The notes under the pieces were generated by a model, which searched no databases, was not told the DNA's origin, and was given only the letters and a program-made list of their open reading frames with translations. A DNA stretch of 64,000 nucleotides from Lacicoccus halitifaciens (GTDB lineage: Bacteria; Bacillota; Bacilli; Staphylococcales; Salinicoccaceae): assembly GCF_040544485.1 (NCBI RefSeq), contig NZ_JBDZDV010000004.1, positions 124,001 through 188,000 on the forward strand, written 5' to 3'. Shown here piece by piece: positions 15,706 through 24,472 of the stretch (its first letter is position 1; every line of letters begins with the position of its first letter). The position numbers were made by a program, and so were the translations under genes.

Positions 15706-16551
15706 CTACTTCCTGAATATTTTTAACAGGCCGTCCAGGAAGCCGCCTTTATCACGTGAAGCATCATCTGACTTTTCTTTTTCCTCACTTGCCGGTTCAT
15801 CGTCTGCATTCTCTCCTGAGCCGCCGGCACTGCTGTAATCACTCATATCGACATTCTTCCTGTCCGGGGTTTCACTAACTGAAGGTGCTCTTTTTTCATT
15901 GTTCTTGGCATCTTCAGCATCCGTGGCAGGAGATTCATTTGTATCGTCCATTGAAGCGTTCTTTTCTTCTTCCGAAACGTCACCTGAATCATCTTTATCT
16001 GCTGCATGAACGACTTCTTCCTGATCACTCTCATCAGGCGCTGAACCCGTATTGGAATCATCTTTGTAAGGTTCAGACAGTCCAGTGTTTTCCAGGGTGC
16101 TCGCATACCCTATGTAACGTTGTGCGTTATTCTCATCATAACGCTCGAGCCTTTCAACCAGGTTACGGATATTACGCTTTAATTCACGATTTTCCTCCTG
16201 GATATCATCCAGTCTTGAAATGACGTGGCTGAACATTTCCCTGACTTCATCATTATCATTTGCCGGCACCATTTTATGAGATGCACCAGATATGATTTCA
16301 TTGATTTCCCCCATGATTTCATCTGCAGCAGACTCAAGGGTATACCCCGGTTTCTTGGCTTTTTTAATCAATTCCCGGAGTATCAGAACATCATTTGCTG
16401 AAAACAGCCTCCTGTTATGCTCATCTTTTGCAACTTCATACTTTCTGTCTTCGAGGAGTCTGACGTACTTCCTCACATTCTGATCGGACAGTTCCACTAG
16501 TTCCGTAACCTGGGCCGTCGTATAATATACAGACTGATTGAGTTCTTTCAT
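15706..16551 (-). CDS. MerR-type HTH protein with coiled coil, acidic tail and amphipathic C terminus
   Basis: Unrecognised 281-residue protein. Residues 8-75 form a MerR-like winged helix (YYTTAQVTELVELSDQNVRKYVRLLE ... RRLFSANDVLILRELI). Residues about 100-140 form a coiled coil (HVISRLDDIQEENRELKRNIRNLVERLE). Residues about 150-265 are low-complexity and acidic. The last 15 residues, GGFLDGLLKIFRK, look like an amphipathic helix that could bind membrane. The layout recalls Bacillus RacA, which tethers chromosome to membrane, but sequence similarity to RacA is not evident to me. It has GGAGG before the ATG and is monocistronic. Confidence 0.75.
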   Translation of the reverse strand: MKELNQSVYYTTAQVTELVELSDQNVRKYVRLLEDRKYEVAKDEHNRRLFSANDVLILRELIKKAKKPGYTLESAADEIMGEINEIISGASHKMVPANDNDEVREMFSHVISRLDDIQEENRELKRNIRNLVERLERYDENNAQRYIGYASTLENTGLSEPYKDDSNTGSAPDESDQEEVVHAADKDDSGDVSEEEKNASMDDTNESPATDAEDAKNNEKRAPSVSETPDRKNVDMSDYSSAGGSGENADDEPASEEKEKSDDASRDKGGFLDGLLKIFRK

Positions 16552-16896
16552 TACATTACCTCCGCTTTAAACGTTAATACTTATTATAACGGCATTACTG
16601 GATAATAACCATCCTTTAATCCATTATTTCTAAAAGTATCGCTATTATAACACATGTGCGACCGCCGTTATAAGTGATTAAGAACATTGATTTAAAGCCT
16701 TTTTAGGCGTTATTTCAACCATTCATGAAATATCATTTGAAAAATCATGCAGCATTCAAACCACTGCCCTCATAGCGTTAATTATACTATAATTTTTCAC
16801 TTTGATTGAAGTTGCCCCCTTCACCTTATTGACTTTAAATCGAATTATTTATAACATTGATTCCAATCTTCAAATTTCAGAATCCGGAGGTATTTA
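16552..16896. other. 345-bp divergent intergenic region
   Basis: A/T-rich region between the MerR-like gene and metI. On the plus strand TTGACT (16829), 17 bp and TAACAT (16852-16857) form a likely metI promoter. On the minus strand a TATAAT-like box with weak -35 faces the MerR-like gene. There is no S-box, T-box or other known leader before metI, and no open frame with a ribosome site. Confidence 0.6.
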
Positions 16897-17988
16897 ATGG
16901 ATACTATACTTTCCCAATTATCATTAGTGAATGATCATACCGGTGCCACCTCGAACCCGATATATCTTGCCACAGCGTATCAGCACCCGGCGCTCGGCGA
17001 ATCGACAGGGTTTGATTACACACGTACAAAAAACCCGACAAGGAGCCAGTTTGAAGAGGCTTTCGCCAAATTGGAAGGCGGCAGCCATTCTCTTGCCACT
17101 TCGAGTGGCATGGCAGCAGTGCAGCTGGTGTGCAACTTGTTCAGGCCCGGGGACGAAATCCTTGTGAGCTTCGATTTATACGGGGGTACGTTCAGGCTGT
17201 TTGATTTCTATACAGAACAGTATAATATAGCTTTCAAATATGTCGACTTCAACAAGCTTGAAGACGTCAAGGCGCATATGAGTGAAAATACAAAAGCCTT
17301 CTTCATAGAGCCGATAACAAACCCTTCCATGATCAGAGCGCCTCTGGAAGAATTGATTGATATTGCAAAAAACAATGGTATTTTAAGCATTATAGATAAT
17401 ACTTTCCTGACACCTTACCTCTTGCGCCCCCTTGAAATGGGTGCTGATATCGTGCTGCATTCCGCTACAAAGTATATCGGTGGCCATAACGATGTATTGG
17501 GTGGCGTTGTAACGGTAAACGATGAATCTTTGGCTGACAAGCTTGCAGCTTTCCATAATATGATTGGGGCAACATTATCCCCGATCGACAGTTACCTCTT
17601 GATCAGAGGTTTAAAAACCCTGCATTTGAGGATTGAACGCGCCCAGGAAAATGCAAGAGCCCTTGCAGATCATTTCAGTGACCATACAGCTGTCAGTGAA
17701 GTACTTTATTCCGGGTATACAGGAATGCTCAGCCTCAGGCTGAAAAAGAACTATGATGTCGGCAGGCTTCTGGAAAATGTCAAATTATGCACATTTGCTG
17801 AGAGTCTTGGGGGGACGGAGACTTTCATCACATTCCCCATTACCCAGACGCATGCAGACATGCCGGCTGAGGCTCTGGATGCAAGAGGCATCGACCGGCA
17901 CCTGATACGGCTGTCCGTCGGGACAGAATCGTATGAAGACATCAGGGACGACCTCGATAATGCACTGGCTGAAAGCATAAATGATTGA
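16897..17988 (+). CDS. metI: Cystathionine gamma-synthase / O-acetylhomoserine thiolyase MetI
   Basis: A 363-residue PLP enzyme, close to staphylococcal MetI (HTGATSNPIYLATAYQHPALGESTGFDYTRTKNPTR motif region). Lys192 in LHSATKYIGGH binds PLP. It joins O-acyl-homoserine with cysteine to make cystathionine, or with sulfide to make homocysteine. In Staphylococcus it begins the metICFE operon; here it stands alone, followed directly by a terminator, with no metC, metF or metE nearby and no SAM or tRNA riboswitch. It is therefore regulated differently from the metY route at 9.6 kb. CCGGAGG precedes the ATG. Confidence 0.9.
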   Translation: MDTILSQLSLVNDHTGATSNPIYLATAYQHPALGESTGFDYTRTKNPTRSQFEEAFAKLEGGSHSLATSSGMAAVQLVCNLFRPGDEILVSFDLYGGTFRLFDFYTEQYNIAFKYVDFNKLEDVKAHMSENTKAFFIEPITNPSMIRAPLEELIDIAKNNGILSIIDNTFLTPYLLRPLEMGADIVLHSATKYIGGHNDVLGGVVTVNDESLADKLAAFHNMIGATLSPIDSYLLIRGLKTLHLRIERAQENARALADHFSDHTAVSEVLYSGYTGMLSLRLKKNYDVGRLLENVKLCTFAESLGGTETFITFPITQTHADMPAEALDARGIDRHLIRLSVGTESYEDIRDDLDNALAESIND

Positions 17989-17993
17989 ATGCA

Positions 17994-18030
17994 TAAAAAA
18001 AGAAGCGGTTCATATGAACCGCTTCTTTTT
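17994..18030. terminator. Bidirectional terminator between metI and mqo
   Basis: AAAAAGAAGCGGTTCATATGAACCGCTTCTTTTT is near-perfectly palindromic, ending both converging genes; it overlaps the mqo stop. Confidence 0.9.
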
Positions 18031-19537
18031 AACTCAACAAGACACTGTCTTCATCGGAATAGAGCTTCAACAACTTGGAAGTATGCTCATGTATCTCCTG
18101 AAATTTTTCAGGGTGCTCCGATAACTTGATGCCGTATGAAGGAATCATCTCTTTGATTTTATCTTCCCAGCTTCTGTAATCTTCAGGGAAACAACGCTTC
18201 AGTATGTCCAGCATCACTTCCACCGATACGGATGCACCCGGGGAGGCGCCAAGGAGTGCAGCTACAGTGCCATCTGATGACGTTATAACCTCGGTACCGA
18301 ACTGCAGTGTCCCCTTCCCTTTCTCATCTGTATCCTTTATCACCTGTACACGCTGACCGGCTACGGTCAGTTCCCAGTCTTCATCTTTCGCACTTGGTAT
18401 GAACTCCCTCAGTTCTTCCATGCGTGCTTCATTGGAAAGCAGCACCTGCTGTATGAGGTATTTGGTCAATCCAAGTTCTTTTGCGCCGGCTGAGAGCATC
18501 GTGAGCACATTATAGGGCTTCACAGAGTTAATAAGGTCAAAGTAGGAACCTGTCTTAAGAAACTTCGGAGAAAAACCGGCGAACGGTCCGAATAAAAGAC
18601 TTTTTTCTCCGTCTATATATCGTGTATCCAGATGCGGCACCGACATAGGAGGCGCACCGATCTTCGCTTTTCCGTATACTTTGGCATTATGCTTGTTGAC
18701 GATCTCTTCATCCCTGCATACAAGGAACATGCCGCTCACCGGGAAACCTCCGATATTTTTGGATTCCTCTATGCCCGTCTTCTGAAGCAGCGGCAGACTG
18801 TTACCGCCCGCACCGATGAATACGAAATCGCTGATATGGAATTCTTTCTGGCCGGTCTCCAGATCTTCCACTTCCACCTGCCATCTGCCGTCATCCCTCT
18901 GTTTAAAGTTTTCGACACTGTGGTTGTAGTGGACCTCGGCACCTTCCTCTTCCATGAGAGAGATCAGTTTGCGTGATAAGGCACCGAAGTTGACGTCTGT
19001 CCCCGTATCAATCTTCGTTGCAGCAATTTCCTGTCCCGGTACACGGTCTTCCATCATCAACGGCAGCCACTCTTCCAGAGTTTCATAATCATCTGCAAAC
19101 TCCATGCCTTCAAATAACGGATTCTTTGAGAGGCTTTCAACCCGCTTTTTCAGGAACTCCACATTTTTCCGGCCTTCCACAAAGCTTAAATGCGGAACCA
19201 GTTTTATGAAGTTTTCAGGTGTTTCCAGTATCCCCTGTTCTACAAGGAATGCCCAGTATTGCTTCGATATCTGGTACTGTTCATTAATTTTCACAGCCTT
19301 GCTTATATCGAGTGATCCGTCCGCCATCTCGGGTGTGTAGTTCATCTCGCATAAGGCGGAATGCCCTGTCCCTGCATTATTCCATGCATCCGAGCTTTCC
19401 TGCCCCGGGCTGTCCAATCTTTCAAAAACCTTGATCTTCCAATCAGGATTTAACTGTTTGATCATGGTGCCGAGCGTCGCGCTCATGATGCCGCTGCCGA
19501 TTAAGATGATCTCTTTTTTATCATTTGAATGACTCAT
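18029..19537 (-). CDS. mqo: Malate:quinone oxidoreductase Mqo
   Basis: A 502-residue FAD protein that oxidises malate to oxaloacetate at the membrane and passes electrons to quinone. The FAD-binding motif GSGIMSATLGTMI is near residue 12, followed by VFERLDSPGQESSDAWNNAGTGHSALCEMNYTPE, a block diagnostic of Mqo. The start at 19537 (MSHSNDKK) has AAAGGAG 13 bases upstream; the frame's extension to 19582 places that SD inside coding sequence. The length fits the family. Monocistronic. Confident. Confidence 0.94.
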   Translation of the reverse strand: MSHSNDKKEIILIGSGIMSATLGTMIKQLNPDWKIKVFERLDSPGQESSDAWNNAGTGHSALCEMNYTPEMADGSLDISKAVKINEQYQISKQYWAFLVEQGILETPENFIKLVPHLSFVEGRKNVEFLKKRVESLSKNPLFEGMEFADDYETLEEWLPLMMEDRVPGQEIAATKIDTGTDVNFGALSRKLISLMEEEGAEVHYNHSVENFKQRDDGRWQVEVEDLETGQKEFHISDFVFIGAGGNSLPLLQKTGIEESKNIGGFPVSGMFLVCRDEEIVNKHNAKVYGKAKIGAPPMSVPHLDTRYIDGEKSLLFGPFAGFSPKFLKTGSYFDLINSVKPYNVLTMLSAGAKELGLTKYLIQQVLLSNEARMEELREFIPSAKDEDWELTVAGQRVQVIKDTDEKGKGTLQFGTEVITSSDGTVAALLGASPGASVSVEVMLDILKRCFPEDYRSWEDKIKEMIPSYGIKLSEHPEKFQEIHEHTSKLLKLYSDEDSVLLS

Positions 19538-19708
19538 AACTGTTCGAGCTCTCCTTTTGAATACTTTGACACTTTCCGACATAAAAATGACAGAAGGTCG
19601 TATTTTTAGAATCTTTTATCATTAATACATTATACTCCTTTTGCCTGAATGAATAAAGGGTTTTCATACGATCAGGTTATACAGATTATCCAATGTGACA
19701 TACTAATT

Positions 19709-19736
19709 AAAAAAGAGTCCCTGCAGGGACTCTTTT
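19709..19736 (-). terminator. Terminator of the PH-domain gene
   Basis: AAAAGAGTCCCTGCAGGGACTCTTTT is a perfect inverted repeat followed by T-runs on both strands. Confidence 0.85.
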
Positions 19737-19738
19737 AA

Positions 19739-20068
19739 TCAGTTTAATTTTTCATCAACGAACTGGACAAATTCATCTCTGTCGCCTTTAGTGATATTAA
19801 CCATCGCCATCTTGCCCATGCCCTGCGGGAATTCGAGGAATAAAGCATCCCTTTCCACGAAGACACTGACGATGTCCTGATAGCTGAATACACGCTTGTA
19901 TGGTTCGCCGTTCATATCCACGCTCATAATAAGACGTTCACTTGTTGTGATATAGGCACCTTCAAACTCCGTCTGCTCTCCGACCTTGTACAATAAAGTG
20001 CCCTGAAGTGCAGGTCCGAGCTTTTCAGTCGGATATAATTCATATTCGTCAATCGTTGTCAAATCCAT
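19739..20068 (-). CDS. PH-like domain protein
   Basis: A 109-residue soluble protein with the look of a bacterial PH-like domain: alternating beta strands (GAYITTSERLIMSVDMNGEPYKRVFSYQDIVSVFVERDALFLEFPQG) and a final helix (RDEFVQFVDEKL). The segment in which a strand with LIMS precedes YQDIVSV is typical of this fold. It lies 13 bp after the HAD hydrolase gene and is probably co-transcribed with it. Function unknown. Confidence 0.7.
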   Translation of the reverse strand: MDLTTIDEYELYPTEKLGPALQGTLLYKVGEQTEFEGAYITTSERLIMSVDMNGEPYKRVFSYQDIVSVFVERDALFLEFPQGMGKMAMVNITKGDRDEFVQFVDEKLN

Positions 20069-20081
20069 TATTAAACACTCC

Positions 20082-20750
20082 TTAATTGTATATTTGCCAA
20101 TTTTTTTCTGTTGCTACTTTCAACAGCTTTTCATCCGGCTCCACGACAACCGGATTACCCACCAATTCCAGCATCTTTATATCCGAATAACTGTCACTGA
20201 AGGCCATGCTGTTCTTCCAGTCGACGTTCACCTTACTGTCTTTGAAATGGTTCATGAGCATTTCGACTTTCTTATCCGAATGCAGTCTGCTGAAGCGTTT
20301 CTTATGATCAAGTTTTCCATTCGTGTAATGGATGACCGAGCCGAATATATGATCGACATGCTCCGATTTGAACACACCTTCCAGCAACGGCATAAATGCA
20401 CCGGACACTAAAACGATATAATAGTTCTCCTGCTTCAGCTTCCGCAGCCGGCCGACAAGATCAGGGCGCAGGTCAGCTGCCATCGTTTCTGCAATCTCAT
20501 GGAAAAACCTCTCTATTTCCTGTTGGTTCATTCCTTTGAATGCCTGGATATATTTTTCCAATGCTTTGTTCTGCATTGTCAGTTTAGGCACAAGCTTCAT
20601 CTTGTAGCCGATATAAATGGGAGCGAAGTCTCTGAAAAATTTCTTATAGATATTTTTATAGTCAGGATGGCCTTTAATCTTATCAATCAGAATATCAAAT
20701 GTTTCATCCGGGTACAGTGTACCGTCAAAATCAAACAGTGCAACTTTCAT
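20082..20750 (-). CDS. HAD-IB family phosphatase
   Basis: A 222-residue haloacid dehalogenase-type hydrolase. Motif I is DFDGTLYPDE with the nucleophile Asp7 and acid Asp9; motif II is VSGAF (Ser about 116); motif III/IV is SDSYSDIKMLELVGNPVVVEPD. A helical cap separates motifs I and II, placing it in the phosphoserine-phosphatase-like subfamily IB. It is the first gene of a two-gene unit with the PH-like protein. The substrate is not evident. Confidence 0.85.
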   Translation of the reverse strand: MKVALFDFDGTLYPDETFDILIDKIKGHPDYKNIYKKFFRDFAPIYIGYKMKLVPKLTMQNKALEKYIQAFKGMNQQEIERFFHEIAETMAADLRPDLVGRLRKLKQENYYIVLVSGAFMPLLEGVFKSEHVDHIFGSVIHYTNGKLDHKKRFSRLHSDKKVEMLMNHFKDSKVNVDWKNSMAFSDSYSDIKMLELVGNPVVVEPDEKLLKVATEKNWQIYN

Positions 20751-20846
20751 TATGCCACATCCTTATCAAACGATTCATTTCAATTCATATGTTACCATAA
20801 TTATAGTAGAGTATGTATAACATGAGTTTTAAGGAGGAAATGATTG

Positions 20847-21287
20847 ATGGAGTTTACAGTTTATCTCGCAGGGCAGATTCATGATGACTGGCGCGGGGAA
20901 GTTATTCAGAAATCAAAAGAAAAAGGCCTCAAATTGAATTTCGTGGGTCCGCAGACCGATCATGACCTGTCGGACAATATCGGTGAAAACATACTTGGTG
21001 AACAGCCCGGTTCCTACTACAAAGATGATGCCGCATCCAGCATCAACAATTTCAGAACAAGTGTCCTGATGAATAAGGCAGACTTCGTCATTGCATTATA
21101 TGGTGAGAAATATAAGCAATGGAACACGACGATGGACGCAACTACAGCTATAAACCTTGGAAAGCCGCTGATCATCATCAGACCTGAAAGCGCAATCCAT
21201 GCGCTGAAGGAATTATCCAACAAAGCGGATGTCACGGTGGAGACCGTGGACCAGGCGATCGAAGTCATCAATTATATTTACAAATAA
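20847..21287 (+). CDS. YtoQ family protein
   Basis: A 146-residue protein of the YtoQ family, defined by EFTVYLAGQIHDDWRGEV, FVGPQTDHDLSDNIGENILG, and KADFVIALYGEKYKQWNTTMDA. The Rossmann-like pattern suggests a nucleotide deoxyribosyltransferase-like fold, but no activity is established. The start is 20847 since AAGGAGG lies 9 bases upstream. Monocistronic with its own terminator. Confidence 0.88.
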   Translation: MEFTVYLAGQIHDDWRGEVIQKSKEKGLKLNFVGPQTDHDLSDNIGENILGEQPGSYYKDDAASSINNFRTSVLMNKADFVIALYGEKYKQWNTTMDATTAINLGKPLIIIRPESAIHALKELSNKADVTVETVDQAIEVINYIYK

Positions 21288-21291
21288 TCAA

Positions 21292-21332
21292 AACATGCTG
21301 ATGTTTCACGGGAAACATCAGCATGTTTTTTT
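21292..21332 (+). terminator. Terminator after the ytoQ-like gene
   Basis: AACATGCTGATGTTTC pairs with GAAACATCAGCATGTT and is followed by T8. Confidence 0.9.
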
Positions 21333-21435
21333 TAATGGAGGCAGTATTTCATAGATGATACATGAGCATTACAGCCAAAGTTCTTGAGGGCCTGAAGCCT
21401 TGATATCATGCATTTACCGACTGTAATGCATACCA

Positions 21436-21909
21436 TTATAAAACTTTTTCTATATCCTCTTCGATGCTTTCCGGCTTGGTCTTAGGTGAGAACCGCTCCA
21501 CCACTTCCCCATTTTTATCCACCAGGAATTTAGTGAAGTTCCATTTTATATTATCTGTAAACAACCCTTTTTTGGAAGACTTCAAATAATCATAGAGCGG
21601 GTGTGCATCCTCTCCGTTGACATCTATCTTTTCATGTATCGGAAACGTCACTCCGTAGTTCAGCCTGCAGCTTTCTTCAGCCTCTTCAGCACTGCCCGGT
21701 TCCTGATTACCGAACTGGTTGCTTGGGAAACCAAGAACGACGAGGCCATCCTCTTTATGATCCTGGTACAGTTTCTCAAGACCGTCGAACTGGCCTGCAA
21801 AACCGCATTTGCTTGCTGTATTGACGATCAGCATGGGCCGTCCCTTATATTCCTCAAGCTTATAAGTGGTGCCATCCGTCTTTTTAACCTCGATATCATA
21901 TATCGACAT
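21436..21909 (-). CDS. Glutathione peroxidase-type thiol peroxidase
   Basis: A 157-residue Cys-type member of the GPx family, in bacteria usually thioredoxin-dependent. The peroxidatic Cys35 is in NTASKCGFAGQFDGLEKLY, with the catalytic Gln in GFPSNQFGNQEPG and Trp in IKWNFTKFLVDKNG. The start at 21909 has GAGGAG 8 bases upstream; a GTG at 21918 overlaps that site. It matches staphylococcal BsaA in layout. It reduces H2O2 and organic hydroperoxides. Confident in family. Confidence 0.92.
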   Translation of the reverse strand: MSIYDIEVKKTDGTTYKLEEYKGRPMLIVNTASKCGFAGQFDGLEKLYQDHKEDGLVVLGFPSNQFGNQEPGSAEEAEESCRLNYGVTFPIHEKIDVNGEDAHPLYDYLKSSKKGLFTDNIKWNFTKFLVDKNGEVVERFSPKTKPESIEEDIEKVL

Positions 21910-21987
21910 ACATATCACTCCTCGAAAATATTATATCAGCTTCAATTTCAATATAATATCATTTAGCTTCCGGCGGCCTGCATAAAA

Positions 21988-22022
21988 AAGAAGCATACAG
22001 GCCAAATACCTGTATGCTTCCA
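21988..22022 (-). terminator. Terminator of the PTS IIC-like gene
   Basis: GAAGCATACAGG and CCTGTATGCTTC form the stem; on the minus strand it is followed by TTTTTT. Confidence 0.85.
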
Positions 22023-22034
22023 ATCATTGACTCA

Positions 22035-23141
22035 TTAATATTTCTTCGCTGACTTGGCACTTGCAAAGCTCTGATCCGCCGGCAGGACTTCACTGTTTTT
22101 GATAGGGAAGTTCCTGAAAGCATAGCTTCCGGCAAGGCCCACCAGGAAACAGATGACGGCACAGATAGCTGCATAGAGCAGTACCTGGCCTGCAGGGTTG
22201 AATCCGAACATCACGAGCAGTCCAGGTGTAGGGGCTGCTGTTCCGGGCGCATTATTAATCATGCCGGAATATGCGATGATAATCCCGCTCAAGGCACCGC
22301 CGACAAAGTTCGTCGTATAAATCGGTATCGGGTTTGACGTGACCAGATCGGCCTTCGATAATGGTTCAATCGCAATTGAAATGACCGATTTCAGTTCCCC
22401 GATCTTAAGCTTGTGGAGCAATGTACTGTTCATGAAAGCTGAACCGAATGCGGATAAAGCGGCAACTGCCATCGGTGCACCCGTCAGGCCGAGCATTGCT
22501 GTCAATGCCATGGAACTGAGTGGTGATGTACCAACGACCGTCACTATTCCGCCGAGCATGAGTCCCATGATCAACGGGCTTGCATCCATGGCAAGTTCAA
22601 TGATCGCACCAATCCTCAGCAATGATCCGTCAACAAGCGGTGTGATCAGCTGGCCGAACCATCTTGCCAGTGGTACAGCAAAAAGGATGACCAGAATAAA
22701 ATCCATTCCGAGAGATACTTTCTCCTGTAAGAATTTTATAAGAAACGCAACCAGGTAGGCTGCAAATAATGCAGGTATCAGGCCGATTTCCCCGAAAGCG
22801 ACTGCAAGTATTGCAGAGTTCTGAGGATTTACGCCCATTTTCAAACCGACAAGCATGGCGACGATGACGCCTGCCAATGTTCCGGCGACCGTACCCGTCT
22901 CCTTAAAGAAATCCAATGCAAAAATGTCACCTATCACATATCCTTGAAGCGCTTCCACCAGGAACGTCGCAATTGCAGCTGCAGCCAAAGCGCTCATCAC
23001 TTCGCTGCCGTATGGCGCATAATATGTAAACAGGCTGAAAAACACCAAAATCAACAGTAAAAGTCCTATACCTATTAACTGATCGATTATAAACTCCTCC
23101 AAACTTTTTATAAAAAGGCTTTCATTAATGTGAAATTTCAA
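22035..23141 (-). CDS. Orphan PTS EIIC-like membrane protein (PTS_EIIC_2 family)
   Basis: A very hydrophobic protein of up to 368 residues with about ten membrane spans. The region with VAGTLAGVIVAMLVGLKMGVNPQNSAILAVAFGEIGLIPALFAAYLVAFL and the loop SVISIAIEPLSKADLVTSNPIPIYTTNFVGGALSG match the PTS_EIIC_2 family. No EIIA or EIIB is encoded nearby, so it either borrows them or acts as a non-PTS transporter. The start is doubtful: the only listed start is TTG at 23141 without a ribosome site, while a strong GGAGGAG lies inside the frame (about 23094-23100) and is followed only by ATA/ATC codons. The substrate is unknown. Confidence 0.75.
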   Translation of the reverse strand: MKFHINESLFIKSLEEFIIDQLIGIGLLLLILVFFSLFTYYAPYGSEVMSALAAAAIATFLVEALQGYVIGDIFALDFFKETGTVAGTLAGVIVAMLVGLKMGVNPQNSAILAVAFGEIGLIPALFAAYLVAFLIKFLQEKVSLGMDFILVILFAVPLARWFGQLITPLVDGSLLRIGAIIELAMDASPLIMGLMLGGIVTVVGTSPLSSMALTAMLGLTGAPMAVAALSAFGSAFMNSTLLHKLKIGELKSVISIAIEPLSKADLVTSNPIPIYTTNFVGGALSGIIIAYSGMINNAPGTAAPTPGLLVMFGFNPAGQVLLYAAICAVICFLVGLAGSYAFRNFPIKNSEVLPADQSFASAKSAKKY

Positions 23142-23456
23142 ACTTCAATGTGAAAGTTCAATCAATGAAAGTTATTCAATATGTACCATTATAGTTAGTT
23201 GGTTCAATTATCACAAACCAAAAATTGGGAAAATAACTGAAATAATGGTGATATTACACCGTTTTTAGTGAAAAACAACACATTTGCCATACTTTTATTA
23301 TAATTGTGTAAAGTATACATGCGACCTTCTGACATTCTGCAGATTCTCTGCATTCGAAGTTTGATAATGAGTATTTAAAATTATATCATGTTAATATAAA
23401 TTATCAGTGCCGATATCGGGTATGGGTAATTAACACATTCAATAGGAGGTTTCATT
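23142..23456. other. 315-bp divergent intergenic region
   Basis: A/T-rich region between the PTS IIC-like gene and the 115-residue membrane protein. Two copies of TGTGAAWKTTCA start 20 bp apart (23129-23140 and 23149-23160), straddling the TTG start of the PTS gene; they could be operator half-sites. TATAAT-like boxes occur near 23300. GGGTATGGGTAA occurs at 23417-23431, ahead of the plus-strand gene. No RNA element recognised. Confidence 0.45.
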
Positions 23457-23804
23457 ATGCTTCGTCACGTAGTCAACTTTTACGTCGGAAAGAACATGTT
23501 TGATAACGGGCTTCAGAAAATCCAGAATGATGGTGAACTCGGGGAGGATTTTGAAGAAAAGTTCAATGTCGACAGCACGCAGATGAAAGCCGCAGGTTAC
23601 TTTGAGGCCATCGGCGGTGCACTGCTGTTCTTTACATTATTCAGCAAGACACTTGTAAGAATCGGAATCATAATGATGAACATTGTACTCGGGGCAGCGA
23701 TATTCAAGCATTATAAATCAGGTGACAGCTTTGAGGAAACGAAAGGTGCACTTAAGTTCTTCAGCCTGAACACTTTAAGCTTCCTTGAGACTTTCCGCAA
23801 ATAA
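23457..23804 (+). CDS. Small membrane protein of unknown function
   Basis: A 115-residue protein with two hydrophobic helices (about 47-63 and 65-82) joined by a short basic turn, and soluble ends. The N-terminal half is charged. The layout is similar to truncated DoxX-like proteins, but I do not recognise a motif. It has AATAGGAGG before the ATG and its own terminator. Function unknown. Confidence 0.7.
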   Translation: MLRHVVNFYVGKNMFDNGLQKIQNDGELGEDFEEKFNVDSTQMKAAGYFEAIGGALLFFTLFSKTLVRIGIIMMNIVLGAAIFKHYKSGDSFEETKGALKFFSLNTLSFLETFRK

Positions 23805-23809
23805 GAGGC

Positions 23810-23846
23810 AAGCCGTGGCATCAATTGCCATGGCTTTTATTTTGCC
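23810..23846 (+). terminator. Terminator after the small membrane protein gene
   Basis: AAGCCGTGGCA pairs with TGCCATGGCTT (one G-U) and is followed by a T-rich tail. Confidence 0.8.
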
Positions 23847-24001
23847 TTAAATCATCACCTTCCAGTTTATCCACCTGTCAGGCGGGATAAAGTACAAGTG
23901 ACTGTATGATACGGAACACCTTCCGGGATATTGAGAACCCGGGTTTTATTGAATGACTTTTACCGGGATTCGAAGTACAGTATTATAAATGAGGTGATGA
24001 A

Positions 24002-24472
24002 ATGGTGAAGGAATATTTGGAAGACAAGAAACTGATGAAATCGATCATTGCTAAATATGCGTGCGACCTGGGCAGAATCTGGGAAAAGAGCCATATGGAA
24101 GATTTTAAATTAACGATCATCAACAAGAACAACAGCCGTTCAATCGATTTTAAGAAATTGAGGAATGATTTGAAGTCAGCTTATGATATACAACGTGCCC
24201 ACCAGCTGAAAGGCATTTACATGCTCTTCAAAGATGGTGACCTGTTCATCGTCGGCAACAGCAGGGAGAACATCTTCAAACAGCTGAAGACGGATTTCAG
24301 GAAAGATGAAGGTTTTGCACAGCTGCTGGAATCAAATGACGTCAGACTCACGGTGATACGTATGCATGATATGGACAGCATCCATAATGCACGTCTTGAA
24401 GCGGTCATCACGGATATTTACACCAAGCTCTTCAAAGCAAAGCTCGCCGAGCAGTACGAACTGAAGATATGA
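24002..24472 (+). CDS. Uncharacterised protein with a possible degenerate GIY-YIG domain
   Basis: A 156-residue soluble basic protein I cannot assign by overall similarity. Residues 71-85 read GIYMLFKDGDLFIVG, resembling the GIY...(10)...YIG core with the second Tyr replaced by Ile83; Arg88 follows at the place of the catalytic arginine, and Glu133 (ARLEAVITDIY) could match the metal-binding glutamate. If so it would be an inactive or altered nuclease fold. The resemblance is by eye only. GAGGTGATG precedes the ATG. Monocistronic; bidirectional terminator downstream. Confidence 0.6.
   Translation: MVKEYLEDKKLMKSIIAKYACDLGRIWEKSHMEDFKLTIINKNNSRSIDFKKLRNDLKSAYDIQRAHQLKGIYMLFKDGDLFIVGNSRENIFKQLKTDFRKDEGFAQLLESNDVRLTVIRMHDMDSIHNARLEAVITDIYTKLFKAKLAEQYELKI

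Noticed and set aside
23417..23431. Sigma-B promoter (GGGTAT) before the 115-residue membrane protein, and a similar GGGTAT at 33884
   Set aside because: No GTTT-type -35 lies 13-16 bases upstream in either case.
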